This document shows, piece after piece, positions 52,261-60,877 of a stretch of DNA of 60,967 nt. The notes below the pieces were generated by a model. The model did no database searches. It saw only the letters and a list, made by a program, of their open reading frames with translations, and was not told where the DNA came from. Each line of letters opens with the position of its first letter. The stretch's first letter is position 1. Both the position numbers and the translations under genes were made by a program. The DNA comes from an uncultured Desulfovibrio sp. (GTDB lineage Bacteria; Desulfobacterota; Desulfovibrionia; Desulfovibrionales; Desulfovibrionaceae): the NCBI GenBank assembly GCA_905235595.1, contig CAJOMG010000003.1, positions 1 through 60,967 on the forward strand, given 5' to 3'.

Positions 52261-52977
52261 CTATATGCCTGCTTCATAGTTAGGAGTCGATACCATGTGG
52301 CATTGACCTGAACGGTAGCGGCGCAAAGCCTCACCTGTGCTCATCCCATCCATATCCTGAATGACGGTAATGCCCGCTGCCTGCAACGCTTCGAAAGCCT
52401 CGGGACCGACATAGCCGCTTATGACCACATTGACGCCCGCACTGGCAAGATGCTCTGTTGTGACAATACCGGCACCCTGAGGCAGTATTTGGGCATCGCC
52501 ATTATCTAAATAGGAAATGTTTGCATCCTCCCCCGCATCTGCAGGGCAGACGGCTATAATAAATCCTCCTGCCCTGCCATAGCGAGGGTCCACTGCATCA
52601 TCAAGGCTGGGACCTTCACTGGAAATGGCAACAACAGTCATGGCATTTCTCCCTTGCACACGGCACCTTGGGACATCGCATGTGTCAACAAAGGCATAGG
52701 CACCACCCTCGACACGCAGTGCCTTGCCCAATATCAGAGCCTCGGCCACAGCCCGGCGTGCGGCTGTGAGTGTGCGCGCATAGGTGAATCGCGAAACGCG
52801 CTGCTTTGCTGCGGCTTCAGAAGTATTCAGACCTTCCAAATCGCTTAGACGCAATGCCTCCAAACCTTCCACAGGCAAGCGTACTTCGTCCAAAAGCCGT
52901 AAAGGAACACCACATGGTTTGAAATATGTGGCATTGGGTTTGTGCTCCACATAGCGGCAATGACGTGGTCGAGCCAT
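52261..52977 (-). CDS. DUF134 helix-turn-helix protein fused to a NifX-type domain
   Basis: A 238-residue two-domain protein. Residues 1-100 match DUF134: an initial RPRHCRYVEHKP with C/H residues, then EALRLSDLEGLNTSEAAAKQRVSRFTYARTL, a sigma-like helix-turn-helix. Residues about 115-225 form a Di-Nase_FeMo-co domain with DPRYGRAGGF and GVNVVISGYVGPEA. It may be a cofactor- or metal-linked regulator of the small operon it heads. It is followed by the broken ATPase gene and the NifX-like gene. Confidence 0.82.
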   Translation of the reverse strand: MARPRHCRYVEHKPNATYFKPCGVPLRLLDEVRLPVEGLEALRLSDLEGLNTSEAAAKQRVSRFTYARTLTAARRAVAEALILGKALRVEGGAYAFVDTCDVPRCRVQGRNAMTVVAISSEGPSLDDAVDPRYGRAGGFIIAVCPADAGEDANISYLDNGDAQILPQGAGIVTTEHLASAGVNVVISGYVGPEAFEALQAAGITVIQDMDGMSTGEALRRYRSGQCHMVSTPNYEAGI

Positions 52978-53095
52978 GCCTATTCCTCTTCACAGTCAAA
53001 TTTATTTTGCTCAAATGTTCAAAATAACAATACTGCTCATTTCAATCTTGTCAAGTATAGTTTCATTTTTTGTTGCCATGGCTTACAAATATGAA

Positions 53096-53123
53096 CAGGG
53101 CAGTCCGTCACCAGACTGCCCTG
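53096..53123 (-). terminator. Hairpin after pgl, possible terminator
   Basis: A perfect 10-bp inverted repeat (cagggcagtc at 53096-53105 and its complement at 53114-53123) lies 30 bases after the pgl stop. On the minus strand it is followed by a broken T-rich stretch instead of a clean T-run. The remaining 120 bases to the DUF134 gene are AT-rich and probably hold that gene's promoter. Confidence 0.55.
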
Positions 53124-53152
53124 CACTGATACAGCATGTTACGTGTAAATTG

Positions 53153-53911
53153 TTAGTGGGATGTGTCAATTCCCTTGGCGGCTGCTTCATCCACAACCCA
53201 GATCAGGTCGCCGAAAGAAGGCCGCACCATCTGTGCGGGCAGGGTTGGATCGGCCAGCAGGTTGAGCGCCTGGGATAGCACACGATGCTTCTCTTCCCCT
53301 GTTACGAGAAACATGCAGCAGCGGGCGTTATTGATGACCGGCAGGGTGAGGGTAATTCTGTCCCCCTTGCGTTCTGGAACGTACTGATCAATGACGAGAC
53401 GCTTTTTCTCGGCAAGGGCAGGTGATTTTGAAAAGATAGAACCGGTGTGCCCATCCTCTCCCATACCCAGCAGAATAAAATCAAAACGGGGCAGATCCGC
53501 GGGTCCAAGAGCAAATTCGTTACGAATCTGCTCTTCATATTTTGCAGCAGCCTGCACTGGTTCTGCATCGCCGCGCATGCGATAAAAGTGCGTGGCCGGG
53601 ACATGGTTCAGCAATTCACGACGAACTAGGCCATAGTTACTGTCAGGGTGATCGGGCCCGACGCAGCGTTCGTCAACCCAAAAAATTGCCATTTTTTCCC
53701 ACGGTAAGCGGTCGCTCCAATCTTTGCCTGCCAGAAGACGAAAAAGTGGGATAGGCGTGTTACCGCCAGAAAAGGCAATACGAAAGACACCACGTTCGGC
53801 AATGGCTTCTTCAGAGGCTGCTGCTAGTATATGGGCTGCGCGCTCTGCCATGGCCGCAGGGTCTTTGTGGATGTGTACCGTGAGATGTATGGATCGGCTG
53901 AGGCCAGACAT
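53153..53911 (-). CDS. pgl: 6-phosphogluconolactonase (Pgl/DevB)
   Basis: The second step of the oxidative pentose phosphate pathway. The 252-residue protein has FSGGNTPIPLFRLL near residue 48, the VDERCVGPDHPDSNYG motif and LGMGEDGHTGSIF with the active-site His, all typical of the DevB class of the glucosamine-6-phosphate-isomerase fold. Glucose-6-phosphate dehydrogenase is not in the window. Confidence 0.9.
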   Translation of the reverse strand: MSGLSRSIHLTVHIHKDPAAMAERAAHILAAASEEAIAERGVFRIAFSGGNTPIPLFRLLAGKDWSDRLPWEKMAIFWVDERCVGPDHPDSNYGLVRRELLNHVPATHFYRMRGDAEPVQAAAKYEEQIRNEFALGPADLPRFDFILLGMGEDGHTGSIFSKSPALAEKKRLVIDQYVPERKGDRITLTLPVINNARCCMFLVTGEEKHRVLSQALNLLADPTLPAQMVRPSFGDLIWVVDEAAAKGIDTSH

Positions 53912-54036
53912 AGGGCGGCTCCTTACAAGGTTGGTGTGTGACAGCGTGGCATGATCTCACCCTCAAGCGGACAGAGTATGCCACAGAAAATTGCATGAGA
54001 AAAGCCAATAATATGCAGCATAGCCACAGGGTTGGC

Positions 54037-55095
54037 TCACTGCAACTCTTCCACTGGTTCCGGTACTTCGGCAATATGCAGCACCTCTCCGCTGGAAAGG
54101 CCTAGGGTTTGCCATGCAGCTTTGCAGATAAGGGGTGCAGCGGCAAGAAGTGATTTGGATTCTTGACTTGTACCATCCATTTCAATGGTCCAGCTGTGGC
54201 GGAGTGGTTGCTGTGGCATGGTGGGGGCCACAGCATTGAGATAGCGGTGCAGTATTTGCTGTCCATTGGAACCCTCTATGGATGTTGAGAGGTTAAAGTT
54301 ATTGACAATGGCCTTCCCCATGTTTTTTGCTTCAACGCTCACGACGAGCAGGAGTGTTTTACCATCAGAAAGCATGCCGGGCTGGGCAATGCATTCCTTA
54401 ATAGGCAGAGTTTGTTCCATGCGTTGTCTGGTTTTGGTATTTTTGTCAATCAACAGCTGGCGCTGGCCCTTCATGCGCTCCTCCTGTGCTGCACGAAACT
54501 GCGCCACCAATTCTGTGGCATTGTCCAGGCCGCGTATACGCCAGCCATCGTGTGTGCGCTCCATGCGCAGATGCAAAGGGAATATTTTATCTAGGAGATA
54601 ATGGCGCACAGTTGCGCTTAGGAGGGCTGTGTTGGCGTCTATTTCCTGAAGTGACAGGCTTGAAGATAGCTGTGTAAGAAAATCCTGAGGCAGTACATAG
54701 AAAGGCGTTAGCAGACGGGTTATGGCATCCAGCTGATCCTTGGGGGGTTCTTCCTTCATGCGGCTCTGTTTGTACAGGGCAGTCTGGATACTGTCATTCA
54801 AGTGTGCCACTTGGTGCGATCCCTTCTTGATGAAAGGATAATGCTGTGCTGCGGCCTTGGCCAATGGCATAGAGAGAGCGTTAAAATCTACACGTGCGAG
54901 AAGCTCTTCTAGGTTGGCTGGCTGCAGAGCTTCCTTAAATTTTAGGAAGGCGAATTGCGCAGATTGACGGTACTGGTAGTGCTGCCATCCACAATATCCG
55001 CCTATGGCGGCAAGAATGATCAAAGCAATGCCTGCCATCAGGAACACATGTCTGTGGACAAAAGCAGTAATTGTGGTAATAAAAAGCAGTTTCAT
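54037..55095 (-). CDS. Membrane-anchored hypothetical protein, 352 aa
   Basis: I do not recognise a named family. One hydrophobic segment (about residues 17-38) anchors the protein, and the rest is probably periplasmic. Residues 45-130 are helical and rich in A/L/K; around residues 170-215 there is a TVRHYLLDK-type stretch and an R/Q-rich helix, then a beta-rich C-terminal domain with hydrophobic strands (LLLVVSVEAKN). No cysteines, catalytic motif or lipobox are evident. It is followed by a 125-base gap and pgl, and preceded by the methyltransferase gene. Confidence 0.6.
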   Translation of the reverse strand: MKLLFITTITAFVHRHVFLMAGIALIILAAIGGYCGWQHYQYRQSAQFAFLKFKEALQPANLEELLARVDFNALSMPLAKAAAQHYPFIKKGSHQVAHLNDSIQTALYKQSRMKEEPPKDQLDAITRLLTPFYVLPQDFLTQLSSSLSLQEIDANTALLSATVRHYLLDKIFPLHLRMERTHDGWRIRGLDNATELVAQFRAAQEERMKGQRQLLIDKNTKTRQRMEQTLPIKECIAQPGMLSDGKTLLLVVSVEAKNMGKAIVNNFNLSTSIEGSNGQQILHRYLNAVAPTMPQQPLRHSWTIEMDGTSQESKSLLAAAPLICKAAWQTLGLSSGEVLHIAEVPEPVEELQ

Positions 55096-55119
55096 GAGGT
55101 ATCCATTACTATACAGGGC

Positions 55120-55902
55120 CTATGTATGGATATGGCCGCAGTCTTCATATTCAAAGACAGGTTCCGGTTGCTTCAGGCCTTGGTGTTCCAAACGCAAAGG
55201 CAATGGCGTAACTGGACGAGCAGGCTGCATATCCAGAAATATAATATTCCAGCCACCCAGCGGCGGGCAGAGCCGAAGTGTATTGCACAGAACAGCCGCC
55301 CTGTCACAATGCCACAGGCCTTCCGGGCAGGCCAGAGTGCCTGCAGCGCACACATGACCAGCGTGCAAGGCCTTGAGCTTGTGCCATATACGCCACCAAT
55401 TGCAGGGTTTATCAGGCCACGGAGGGAGAGCGCCGTGCAGTCGGTACTGCAGATAGGGTAAGGAAAAAGTATTCCAGAATGTCACTGAAAGCCCAGCCCT
55501 GGCCACCCGAAAAGCCTCTTGCAGGGCAGCATCCAAATTATTGACCTCGTTTATCGTAATGTGCAACAGAACATGGTCAAAACTGTCATTATCAAAGGGC
55601 AAATAATCTCCGCTGGCAGGCAAAATTTCTACGTGGGGTTCCACCGCTGCGGCAGCGGCACGTTGTCGAGGGTTGGGGTCTGTAGCGGTTACATCAAAAC
55701 CGCATTTGCCCAGCAGTCGCAAAAAAAGTCCTTCACCACAATTAACTTCCAGCAATGAACACCCCACACGACGACGGGGGGGCAGGCTGCATCGCAATAA
55801 GGTCCGTTGGGCACGTAGGGCGTAGATTCCTATTGCGCTTGCATACCAGTCATCCATGCCGTGTGTCTCCATACGAGAAATACCGTTGCTGCCATCAGTC
55901 AC
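55120..55902 (-). CDS. Class I SAM-dependent methyltransferase
   Basis: A 260-residue soluble protein with the SAM pattern of the UbiE/type-11 class: LLEVNCGEGLFLRLL (motif I) near residue 52, the acidic VTATDPNP strand end, LPFDNDSFDHVLLH, and an INEVNNLDAALQEAFRV helix. The substrate is unknown. The start is uncertain: GTG 55902 lies 5 bases after ridA, with ATG 55872 and ATG 55857 as alternatives. Confidence 0.78.
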   Translation of the reverse strand: MTDGSNGISRMETHGMDDWYASAIGIYALRAQRTLLRCSLPPRRRVGCSLLEVNCGEGLFLRLLGKCGFDVTATDPNPRQRAAAAAVEPHVEILPASGDYLPFDNDSFDHVLLHITINEVNNLDAALQEAFRVARAGLSVTFWNTFSLPYLQYRLHGALPPWPDKPCNWWRIWHKLKALHAGHVCAAGTLACPEGLWHCDRAAVLCNTLRLCPPLGGWNIIFLDMQPARPVTPLPLRLEHQGLKQPEPVFEYEDCGHIHT

Positions 55903-55907
55903 CCCTG

Positions 55908-56288
55908 TTACAGAGCGGCTATGACCTCTATTTCCACCAAGGCCCCCAGTGGCAGCTTGCCCACTTCAACACAGGAACGTGCCGGACAGGGAGCGGTAAA
56001 ATACCTAGCATATACTGCGTTGACATCTGCAAAGGTTTGGATATCTGTAATGAAAACTGTGGTTTTCACCACAGATTCGGCAGTAAGTCCCTGTGAAGCA
56101 AGCAGGGCCATAACGTTTTTGCAAGCCTGCTCTGCTTGGCATTGTGCCGTATCACCCACCAGCTTGCCTGTGGCAGGGTCCAGTGGGATTTGACCGGAGA
56201 GGAACAAAAAACCATTGCAGCGCACACCTTGGCTGTACGGTCCAACGGCCCCGGGGGCAGCACTTGTGCTTATGATTTCCTTGCTCAT
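55908..56288 (-). CDS. ridA: RidA-family enamine/imine deaminase
   Basis: It hydrolyses reactive 2-aminoacrylate and related enamines from PLP enzymes. The 126-residue protein has GPYSQGVRCNGFLFLSGQIPLDP at the start and the active-site arginine in CPARSCVEVGKLP near residue 103, then ALVEIEVIA at the end. GGAGG precedes ATG 56288. Homotrimer formation is known for the family. Confidence 0.93.
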   Translation of the reverse strand: MSKEIISTSAAPGAVGPYSQGVRCNGFLFLSGQIPLDPATGKLVGDTAQCQAEQACKNVMALLASQGLTAESVVKTTVFITDIQTFADVNAVYARYFTAPCPARSCVEVGKLPLGALVEIEVIAAL

Positions 56289-56377
56289 GATATATCCTCC
56301 GCGTTACACAGTATATAGTACGTCAACCGCATATACAGTGGCACAGGTCTGCACCAGAGTCAAAGAATGAAGCCTGT

Positions 56378-57316
56378 TTATTCTTCCACTGCCTTGCGCG
56401 TATGGAACCAGTTGGCAAGCAGCGCCCCCGAAATGTTTTGCCACACGCTGAATAGCGCCCCTGCAATGGCTGAAACCGGCGTGAAGTGGGTCAACGCCAG
56501 AGCTGAAGCCAGACCGGAGTTTTGTGTACCTATCTCCAAGCACAGGGCGCGGCGGCGCGAGGCATCAAATTTCCAAATGATGGCAGCAAAATAACCTATA
56601 CCCAGACCACATAAATTGTGGCACACGACCACAAGCAAGAGCGTAGGCCCTGTTGTAAGGATATTTGCGGCATTGATGGCAATGATGCCAGCCACTACAA
56701 GTATGATGGTCAGTGAGGATGCCGCTGGCAGAAAAGGTAGGGCAAGAGTGCACATACCCTCGCAATAGCGGTGTGCCGCAAGCCCCAGTGCTACAGGCAA
56801 AATGACTATTTTCAGGATGGAAAAGAAAAGAGCACCCATGTCTACGGGCACCCATACTCCACCTAGAAACCAGGTCAGCACGGGCATAAGGCCCAGCGCA
56901 ACAAGTGTTGCCGTCGCCGTAAGAGCCACGGAATAGGGCACATCCCCCCCCGCGATATAAGTAAGCACGTTAGACGCTGTACCGCCAGGTGCCGTACCCA
57001 CAAGAATGACACCCATGGCTAGTTCTGGTGGCAAATCAAATGCCTTGCAGAGACCAAAGGCCACTAATGGCATACAGGTAAATTGCAGCGTGAGACCCAA
57101 CAGTAATGGGCGCGGACGGGAAAAAACGTAAGTAAAATCCTCGAGACGCAGCGTCATGCCCATGCCAAACATGATGCAGCCCAGCAGGGGGGTTATGTAG
57201 GGGGCAACCCAACTGAACAGGGCAGGGTACCAGAGCGCCAGTGCTGAGCAGCCTACGATAAACAGTCCCATATAACGAGTGATTATAGTACAAATGGCAG
57301 GAGTTGGCCTAGGCAC
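56378..57316 (-). CDS. Bile acid:sodium symporter (BASS) family transporter
   Basis: A 312-residue inner-membrane protein with about ten hydrophobic segments. Family marks are MFGMGMTLRLEDF, VGTAPGGTASNVLTYIAGGD with the sodium-site polar residues, and LEIGTQNSGLA in the C-terminal half. The GTG at 57316 is chosen for GGAGG ten bases upstream; the ORF reaches 57403 but that part is not hydrophobic and lies in the intergenic region. Bacterial members move pantoate, bile acids and other organic anions. A run of eight C at 56944-56951 (G on the coding strand) lies inside the gene. Confidence 0.85.
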   Translation of the reverse strand: MPRPTPAICTIITRYMGLFIVGCSALALWYPALFSWVAPYITPLLGCIMFGMGMTLRLEDFTYVFSRPRPLLLGLTLQFTCMPLVAFGLCKAFDLPPELAMGVILVGTAPGGTASNVLTYIAGGDVPYSVALTATATLVALGLMPVLTWFLGGVWVPVDMGALFFSILKIVILPVALGLAAHRYCEGMCTLALPFLPAASSLTIILVVAGIIAINAANILTTGPTLLLVVVCHNLCGLGIGYFAAIIWKFDASRRRALCLEIGTQNSGLASALALTHFTPVSAIAGALFSVWQNISGALLANWFHTRKAVEE

Positions 57317-57339
57317 TGTAAAAAAACCTCCAATACGGT

Positions 57340-57600
57340 AATGTGTTAGGCATACTGGCAGAGAGTGACAGGGAAGGCAAGCCCTGTACTGATATCGGAC
57401 CATGTTCAGAAAGGGAATATATAGTTGTATCTTGCCCCTGTCTCGGGCTTGGTAAAGTTGCCATTCAGGGCAGGGTGAGCAGATTTTTCCTCACCATTGG
57501 CATGAGTTATGGTTCATCCGGTGAAAGCGTACTTTGCCTCGTGAATGGCTAATATTCTGAGCTTAAAAAATTCCGGTTCTAGACATGGAACCCATGTCCA
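57340..57600 (+). ncRNA. Possible structured RNA or leader (three hairpins and a terminator)
   Basis: The 420-base gap between the BASS transporter and the amidohydrolase has no convincing gene. On the plus strand it shows stems at 57368-57387 (ACAGGG/CCCTGT), 57433-57472 (bulged TGCCCCTG/CAGGGCA) and 57474-57495 (GGTGAG/CTCACC), then a terminator-like hairpin at 57582-57598. This could be a small RNA or an attenuated leader of the gene starting at 57738. I cannot match it to a known RNA family, and any one of the stems may be chance. Confidence 0.35.
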
Positions 57601-57608
57601 TTTTTTTG
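57582..57608 (+). terminator. Intrinsic terminator upstream of the amidohydrolase gene
   Basis: A perfect 7-bp stem (GACATGG/CCATGTC, 3-base loop) is followed by CA and seven or eight T. It points the same way as the amidohydrolase gene 130 bases downstream and does not follow any recognised gene on its strand. Confidence 0.65.
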
Positions 57609-57737
57609 TCATCCTCAACATCCCTCAAGTACGCAAAATCCGGATGAAACACTATGTTTTCGAAGTCCGGCTTTTAATCCAGTCAGAAGGTTTACTTATT
57701 GCTCGACCTTCCGGCACTTCTGGTTTAATCGTGTGGC

Positions 57738-58538
57738 ATGCGTATAGATATCCACACACATGCTTTCCATCCCAAAATCGCCGCAAAAGCCATAGCTATG
57801 CTCAACACCACCAGCCCAGCACACTGCGTTGGGGATGGTACTATTGAACACCTACTGGAACGAGAAGCTGCTGCAGGGGTAAATTGTTGCGTGGTACTCT
57901 GTGCAGCGACCACCCCGGCTCAGGTTATCCCGGCAAATAACTACGCCATATCACTGCAACGGCAGTATCCTGGAAAGGTGATAGCTTTCGGGTCACTGCA
58001 TCCGGCATTTCCAGAATGGGAGAAAGAACTGGAACGGCTGAAAACGGCGGGGATTCGTGGAATCAAACTCCACCCGGAGCTTCAAGGATTCCGTCTGGAC
58101 GATAATCACCTCCTGCCCATATTCGAAACGGCACAGAATAATTTTATCTTTCAAATCCATGTGGGCGCGCCCACCACGCCTGAACGCGCACCTTCCTGTC
58201 CATATAAACTTGCTGCTGTTCTTGATGCCTTTCCCCGACTTCGAGTAATCGCGGCGCACTTCGGCGGTTGCCGCATGTGGGGGCATGCCTTACGCACTCT
58301 TGCAAGTCCACGACGCAAAAACCTGTGGTTTGATACTTCCAGCACGACAGCACTGGCCACAGAACTACTATTCGATAAGCTTCTTCGGGCTTTTCCTCGT
58401 GAACGATTTTTGTTCGGGACAGATTGGCCTTTGTACGACCCTGTGGAGGAAATCTCACGACTGCAAAACAAGTGTCACATGAAAGAGAAAGAAATAGAAG
58501 AAATTATGAACAACGCTCTGGATGTGATCGAAATATGA
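57738..58538 (+). CDS. Amidohydrolase-family protein (amidohydrolase 2 type)
   Basis: A 266-residue TIM-barrel metal hydrolase. Metal ligands of the family are in place: IHTH at residues 5-8, KLHPE near 114, AAHFGG near 174 and GTDWP near 228. Members decarboxylate aromatic acids or hydrolyse amides and lactones, and this one cannot be narrowed down. The start at 57738 lacks a strong ribosome-binding site. It lies alone between the structured intergenic region and the decayed toxin-antitoxin locus. Confidence 0.82.
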   Translation: MRIDIHTHAFHPKIAAKAIAMLNTTSPAHCVGDGTIEHLLEREAAAGVNCCVVLCAATTPAQVIPANNYAISLQRQYPGKVIAFGSLHPAFPEWEKELERLKTAGIRGIKLHPELQGFRLDDNHLLPIFETAQNNFIFQIHVGAPTTPERAPSCPYKLAAVLDAFPRLRVIAAHFGGCRMWGHALRTLASPRRKNLWFDTSSTTALATELLFDKLLRAFPRERFLFGTDWPLYDPVEEISRLQNKCHMKEKEIEEIMNNALDVIEI

Positions 58539-58563
58539 TGTTGTAATTGCTTTTTAACTTTAG

Positions 58564-58891
58564 ATATTGGTATTCTCCGTCCTAGCTTCTACGCAAGATT
58601 CACCTGTTGTGGTTCTGAACCACAACAAGCCTGAAGCCTATCTCCTGTCTGCTCAGTATTATGAAAATCTGCTCGAAAAGCTGGAAGATGCCGAAGAAAG
58701 GTCTTGAACATCCTCGTATTCCTTCGGCAGCTTTATCCCATATGCCCGATTGCTACAAAATCAAATTACGACAAACTGGGTATCGTCTTGTCTACAGGGT
58801 TGAAGACAACATCCTGTATGTGACAGTTATAAGTGTCGGCAGACGGGAAAGGCTATCAGCGTATATTGCGGCAGCATCCCATTTGGATTGA
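58564..58891 (+). pseudogene. Remnant of a RelBE/YefM-type toxin-antitoxin locus
   Basis: Two overlapping broken frames. The first (58564-58707) gives QDSPVVVLNHNKPEAYLLSA plus LLEKLEDAEE, the C-terminal two-thirds of a Phd/YefM/RelB-type antitoxin; an in-frame TAG at 58561-58563 replaces its N-terminus. The second (about 58694-58891) gives PSAALSHMPDCYKIKLRQ and GYRLVYRVEDNILYVTVI, the C-terminal two-thirds of a RelE toxin. About 35 toxin residues are missing, joined almost directly to the antitoxin end, so both genes are inactive. Confidence 0.8.
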
Positions 58892-58920
58892 CCTTACTTC
58901 ACCTGCTTCACCCGCATGTT

Positions 58921-59088
58921 GCTGTCAAGGAAGAATGCGTTTGGCAGCACAATTTCACCAGTTTTGAGGAAGCAAGGCGCACGATCTCCCAATGGATCCA
59001 CTGGTATAATACCAATCGTCCACAGCAGTCTTTGGGATATACATCGCCTACTGCTTACCATGAACAAAAACTACGACAGGTGGCTTGA
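58921..59088 (+). mobile_element. C-terminal fragment of an IS3-family transposase (OrfB)
   Basis: The frame reads VKEECVW, SFEEARRTISQWIHWYN and RPQQSLGYTSPTAYHEQ before the stop at 59086-59088, which is the C-terminus of the DDE integrase-type OrfB of IS3 elements. The catalytic DDE domain, OrfA and the left end are absent. I found no clear terminal inverted repeat in the next 100 bases. It directly follows the toxin-antitoxin remnant and so marks a rearrangement point. Confidence 0.8.
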
Positions 59089-59101
59089 TTTCAGGGGAGC
59101 A

Positions 59102-59203
59102 CTACAAGTCCTCGATGATGCCGCCCTGTTCCCACAGCATCTTGATGAAGGCTTTGTCGCCGTTAGTTTTTTTCATGGCTTTGCTTCCGTCCAAATCATA
59201 CAT
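59102..59203 (-). CDS. Possible 33-aa protein coupled to the upstream flavoprotein-like gene
   Basis: ATG 59203 overlaps the end of the pyridoxamine-oxidase-like gene (ATGTATGA) and gives MYDLDGSKAMKKTN and DKAFIKMLWEQGG before TAG 59102. The product is charged and helical. It could be a real small peptide or the start of a gene cut by the IS3 insertion, since the frame stops just before the transposase fragment. I do not recognise it. Confidence 0.35.
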   Translation of the reverse strand: MYDLDGSKAMKKTNGDKAFIKMLWEQGGIIEDL

Positions 59204-59597
59204 CGAATTCTTCCTTTAAGTCCAGCATACCGCGAATTTCGGCGTGTCCATTCTCCAGGTAGAACAGCCCCATCTCCCAGTTGTTTTTATCGTACAACGC
59301 CATAATCTGCGGCATGATTTCACGCACTTTCTCGATGAGAGAATCGTCCTTGACCATCCTGGCTGTACCGTCATAGCGCATGAAGCCGCCATCTACCAGG
59401 GCAACGACCTCCACATGAGGGTTCTTCTCAATCTGCTTGTACACATTTTTGAATGTGCCGCAGCCGAAGTAAATCTTGCCGTTCACCAACATATGAAAGC
59501 CAAAAGGGCGTCCTTTGGGCTTGTTACCGTCGGTGGTAAGAAAGAAGAATGTTTTTGCCGTGTCCAAAATCTCATTAACCTTTTCTGCGTTCGACAT
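59196..59597 (-). CDS. Pyridoxamine 5'-phosphate oxidase-like FMN-binding protein
   Basis: A 133-residue split-barrel protein. TAKTFFFLTTDGNKPKGRPFG near residue 13 and YFGCGTFKNVYKQIEKNPHVEV are the usual FMN-binding pattern of the pyridoxamine-oxidase-like family, which in anaerobes mostly consists of uncharacterised flavoproteins. It is too small for PdxH. Sequence and company (aldo/keto reductase on the same strand, IS remnant beside it) recall Clostridia-type genes, so recent transfer is plausible. GGAGGTCTTC precedes ATG 59597. Confidence 0.82.
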   Translation of the reverse strand: MSNAEKVNEILDTAKTFFFLTTDGNKPKGRPFGFHMLVNGKIYFGCGTFKNVYKQIEKNPHVEVVALVDGGFMRYDGTARMVKDDSLIEKVREIMPQIMALYDKNNWEMGLFYLENGHAEIRGMLDLKEEFDV

Positions 59598-59702
59598 ATC
59601 GAAGACCTCCTAATCTCAGCAAAGCCGCCACGCAGTCTGCTTCGCTGAAGTCCTATGCAGCCTGATAAAGTGTATCTTCTATTCTGCTGCCGCGTCCGAA
59701 AT

Positions 59703-60659
59703 TTACCCTTCGACAATCTTCCCATTCCTGCAAACGAAATCCCCCATGCCGCTGCCCTTGACTTTTTCTGCGGGAAATGCCCTTTCGATTTCCTGCACGT
59801 CTTCCTCCGAAAGCTCGATGGACAGTGCTTCAATTGAATCCTGCAGATGCTCCGGGCTGGTTGTGCCGATGAGGCTCTGCACATAAGGAAACTTTGCTAA
59901 TACCCAGGCAAGCGCAAGATTCGATACAGTTGTGTTTTTCCTATCGGCAATCTCTTTGAGCGCCTGCACCAATTTGCGGTTTTCCGCAAGATTTTCAGGG
60001 GCAAAGATGCCAATGGGGAGTGTGGCGGCAGCATCGCTTTCCAGAATCCTCTCATTGATCAGCCCATGAGCAAGTACCCCGAAAGTCAGGATCCTTACGC
60101 CAAGCTGCTGTGCCGTTTGGAACATTCCGCATTCGTAGCCCCTGTCCGCAAGGGAATAGAGCAGTTCCACCGTATGAATCGGGTGTACAGCGTTTGCGCG
60201 GCGCAAAGTTTCTTCGTCAATTTGGGTCAGGCCTATATGACCAATGTAACCTTCCCTGACCAAATCGGACAAAGCGCCGACAACTTCCTCGATAGGAAAC
60301 GCCAAATCAAGCCGTGCCGGCTCATACAGGTCAATATAGTCAAGTCCCAACCTCGTCATGGAATAGGTGATATGCGCCTTGATATTGAAGGGATTCATGT
60401 CAAGACCGTAAAGGCTGTACTGTCCATTATCCAGCTTTGGCAGTACGCCAAATTTTACCGAGAGAAAATATTTATCCCGCGGAACGTGCCTGAGTGCCTC
60501 ACCTACGACCAGCTCACTTTCGCCCGCCTGATAAAATTCCCCTGTGTTGAAAAGCGTGATTCCGGCATCCAAAGCCGCATGAATCGTGCGAATGGATTTT
60601 TCCTCATTTTTACGGTTCATCTGCATACAGCCAAGCCCAAGTCTCTCGATACCTTTCAT
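59703..60659 (-). CDS. Aldo/keto reductase
   Basis: A 318-residue NADPH-dependent TIM-barrel oxidoreductase. GITLFNTGEFYQAGESE holds the active Tyr; the usual Asp before it appears as Asn. SVKFG holds the active Lys, and the His position reads YEPARLD, a variant I associate with a branch of the family acting on other carbonyls. IGLTQIDEETLRRA and the C-terminal LIGTTSPEHLQDSI complete the NADPH site. ATG 60659 has GAGGAGG about 11 bases upstream; the frame to 60755 is not family-like. It lies upstream of the split-barrel gene on the same strand. Confidence 0.87.
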   Translation of the reverse strand: MKGIERLGLGCMQMNRKNEEKSIRTIHAALDAGITLFNTGEFYQAGESELVVGEALRHVPRDKYFLSVKFGVLPKLDNGQYSLYGLDMNPFNIKAHITYSMTRLGLDYIDLYEPARLDLAFPIEEVVGALSDLVREGYIGHIGLTQIDEETLRRANAVHPIHTVELLYSLADRGYECGMFQTAQQLGVRILTFGVLAHGLINERILESDAAATLPIGIFAPENLAENRKLVQALKEIADRKNTTVSNLALAWVLAKFPYVQSLIGTTSPEHLQDSIEALSIELSEEDVQEIERAFPAEKVKGSGMGDFVCRNGKIVEG

Positions 60660-60877
60660 TGCTTGTCTGCCTCCTCGTTCAGCTAGGTTTCCTCTGTGAC
60701 CATCCCCTACATGCCCCCTGTTTCTTACTGGAGGGTTATGCCTTAGAGGAGTCAAAATTATTTGCGTATTTTGTTTCTGGAGAGGCTAATTTTACCTGCT
60801 TACATACAGTGATGATTCTGAAACTCTGATGATATTGCTCATACTACCTCCACAAACCGGAATTTGCTTTTATACTT
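60660..60877. other. Intergenic region upstream of the aldo/keto reductase
   Basis: About 220 bases with no convincing gene. On the minus strand a GGAGG site precedes a 16-codon frame (about 60850-60800), which could be a leader peptide but is more likely chance. AT-rich sequence around 60750-60790 may hold the reductase promoter. Confidence 0.3.

Noticed and set aside
52121..52279. Full MinD-type ATPase reading frame
   Set aside because: The P-loop frame stops after 43 residues and the continuation is in another frame, so it is listed as a pseudogene.
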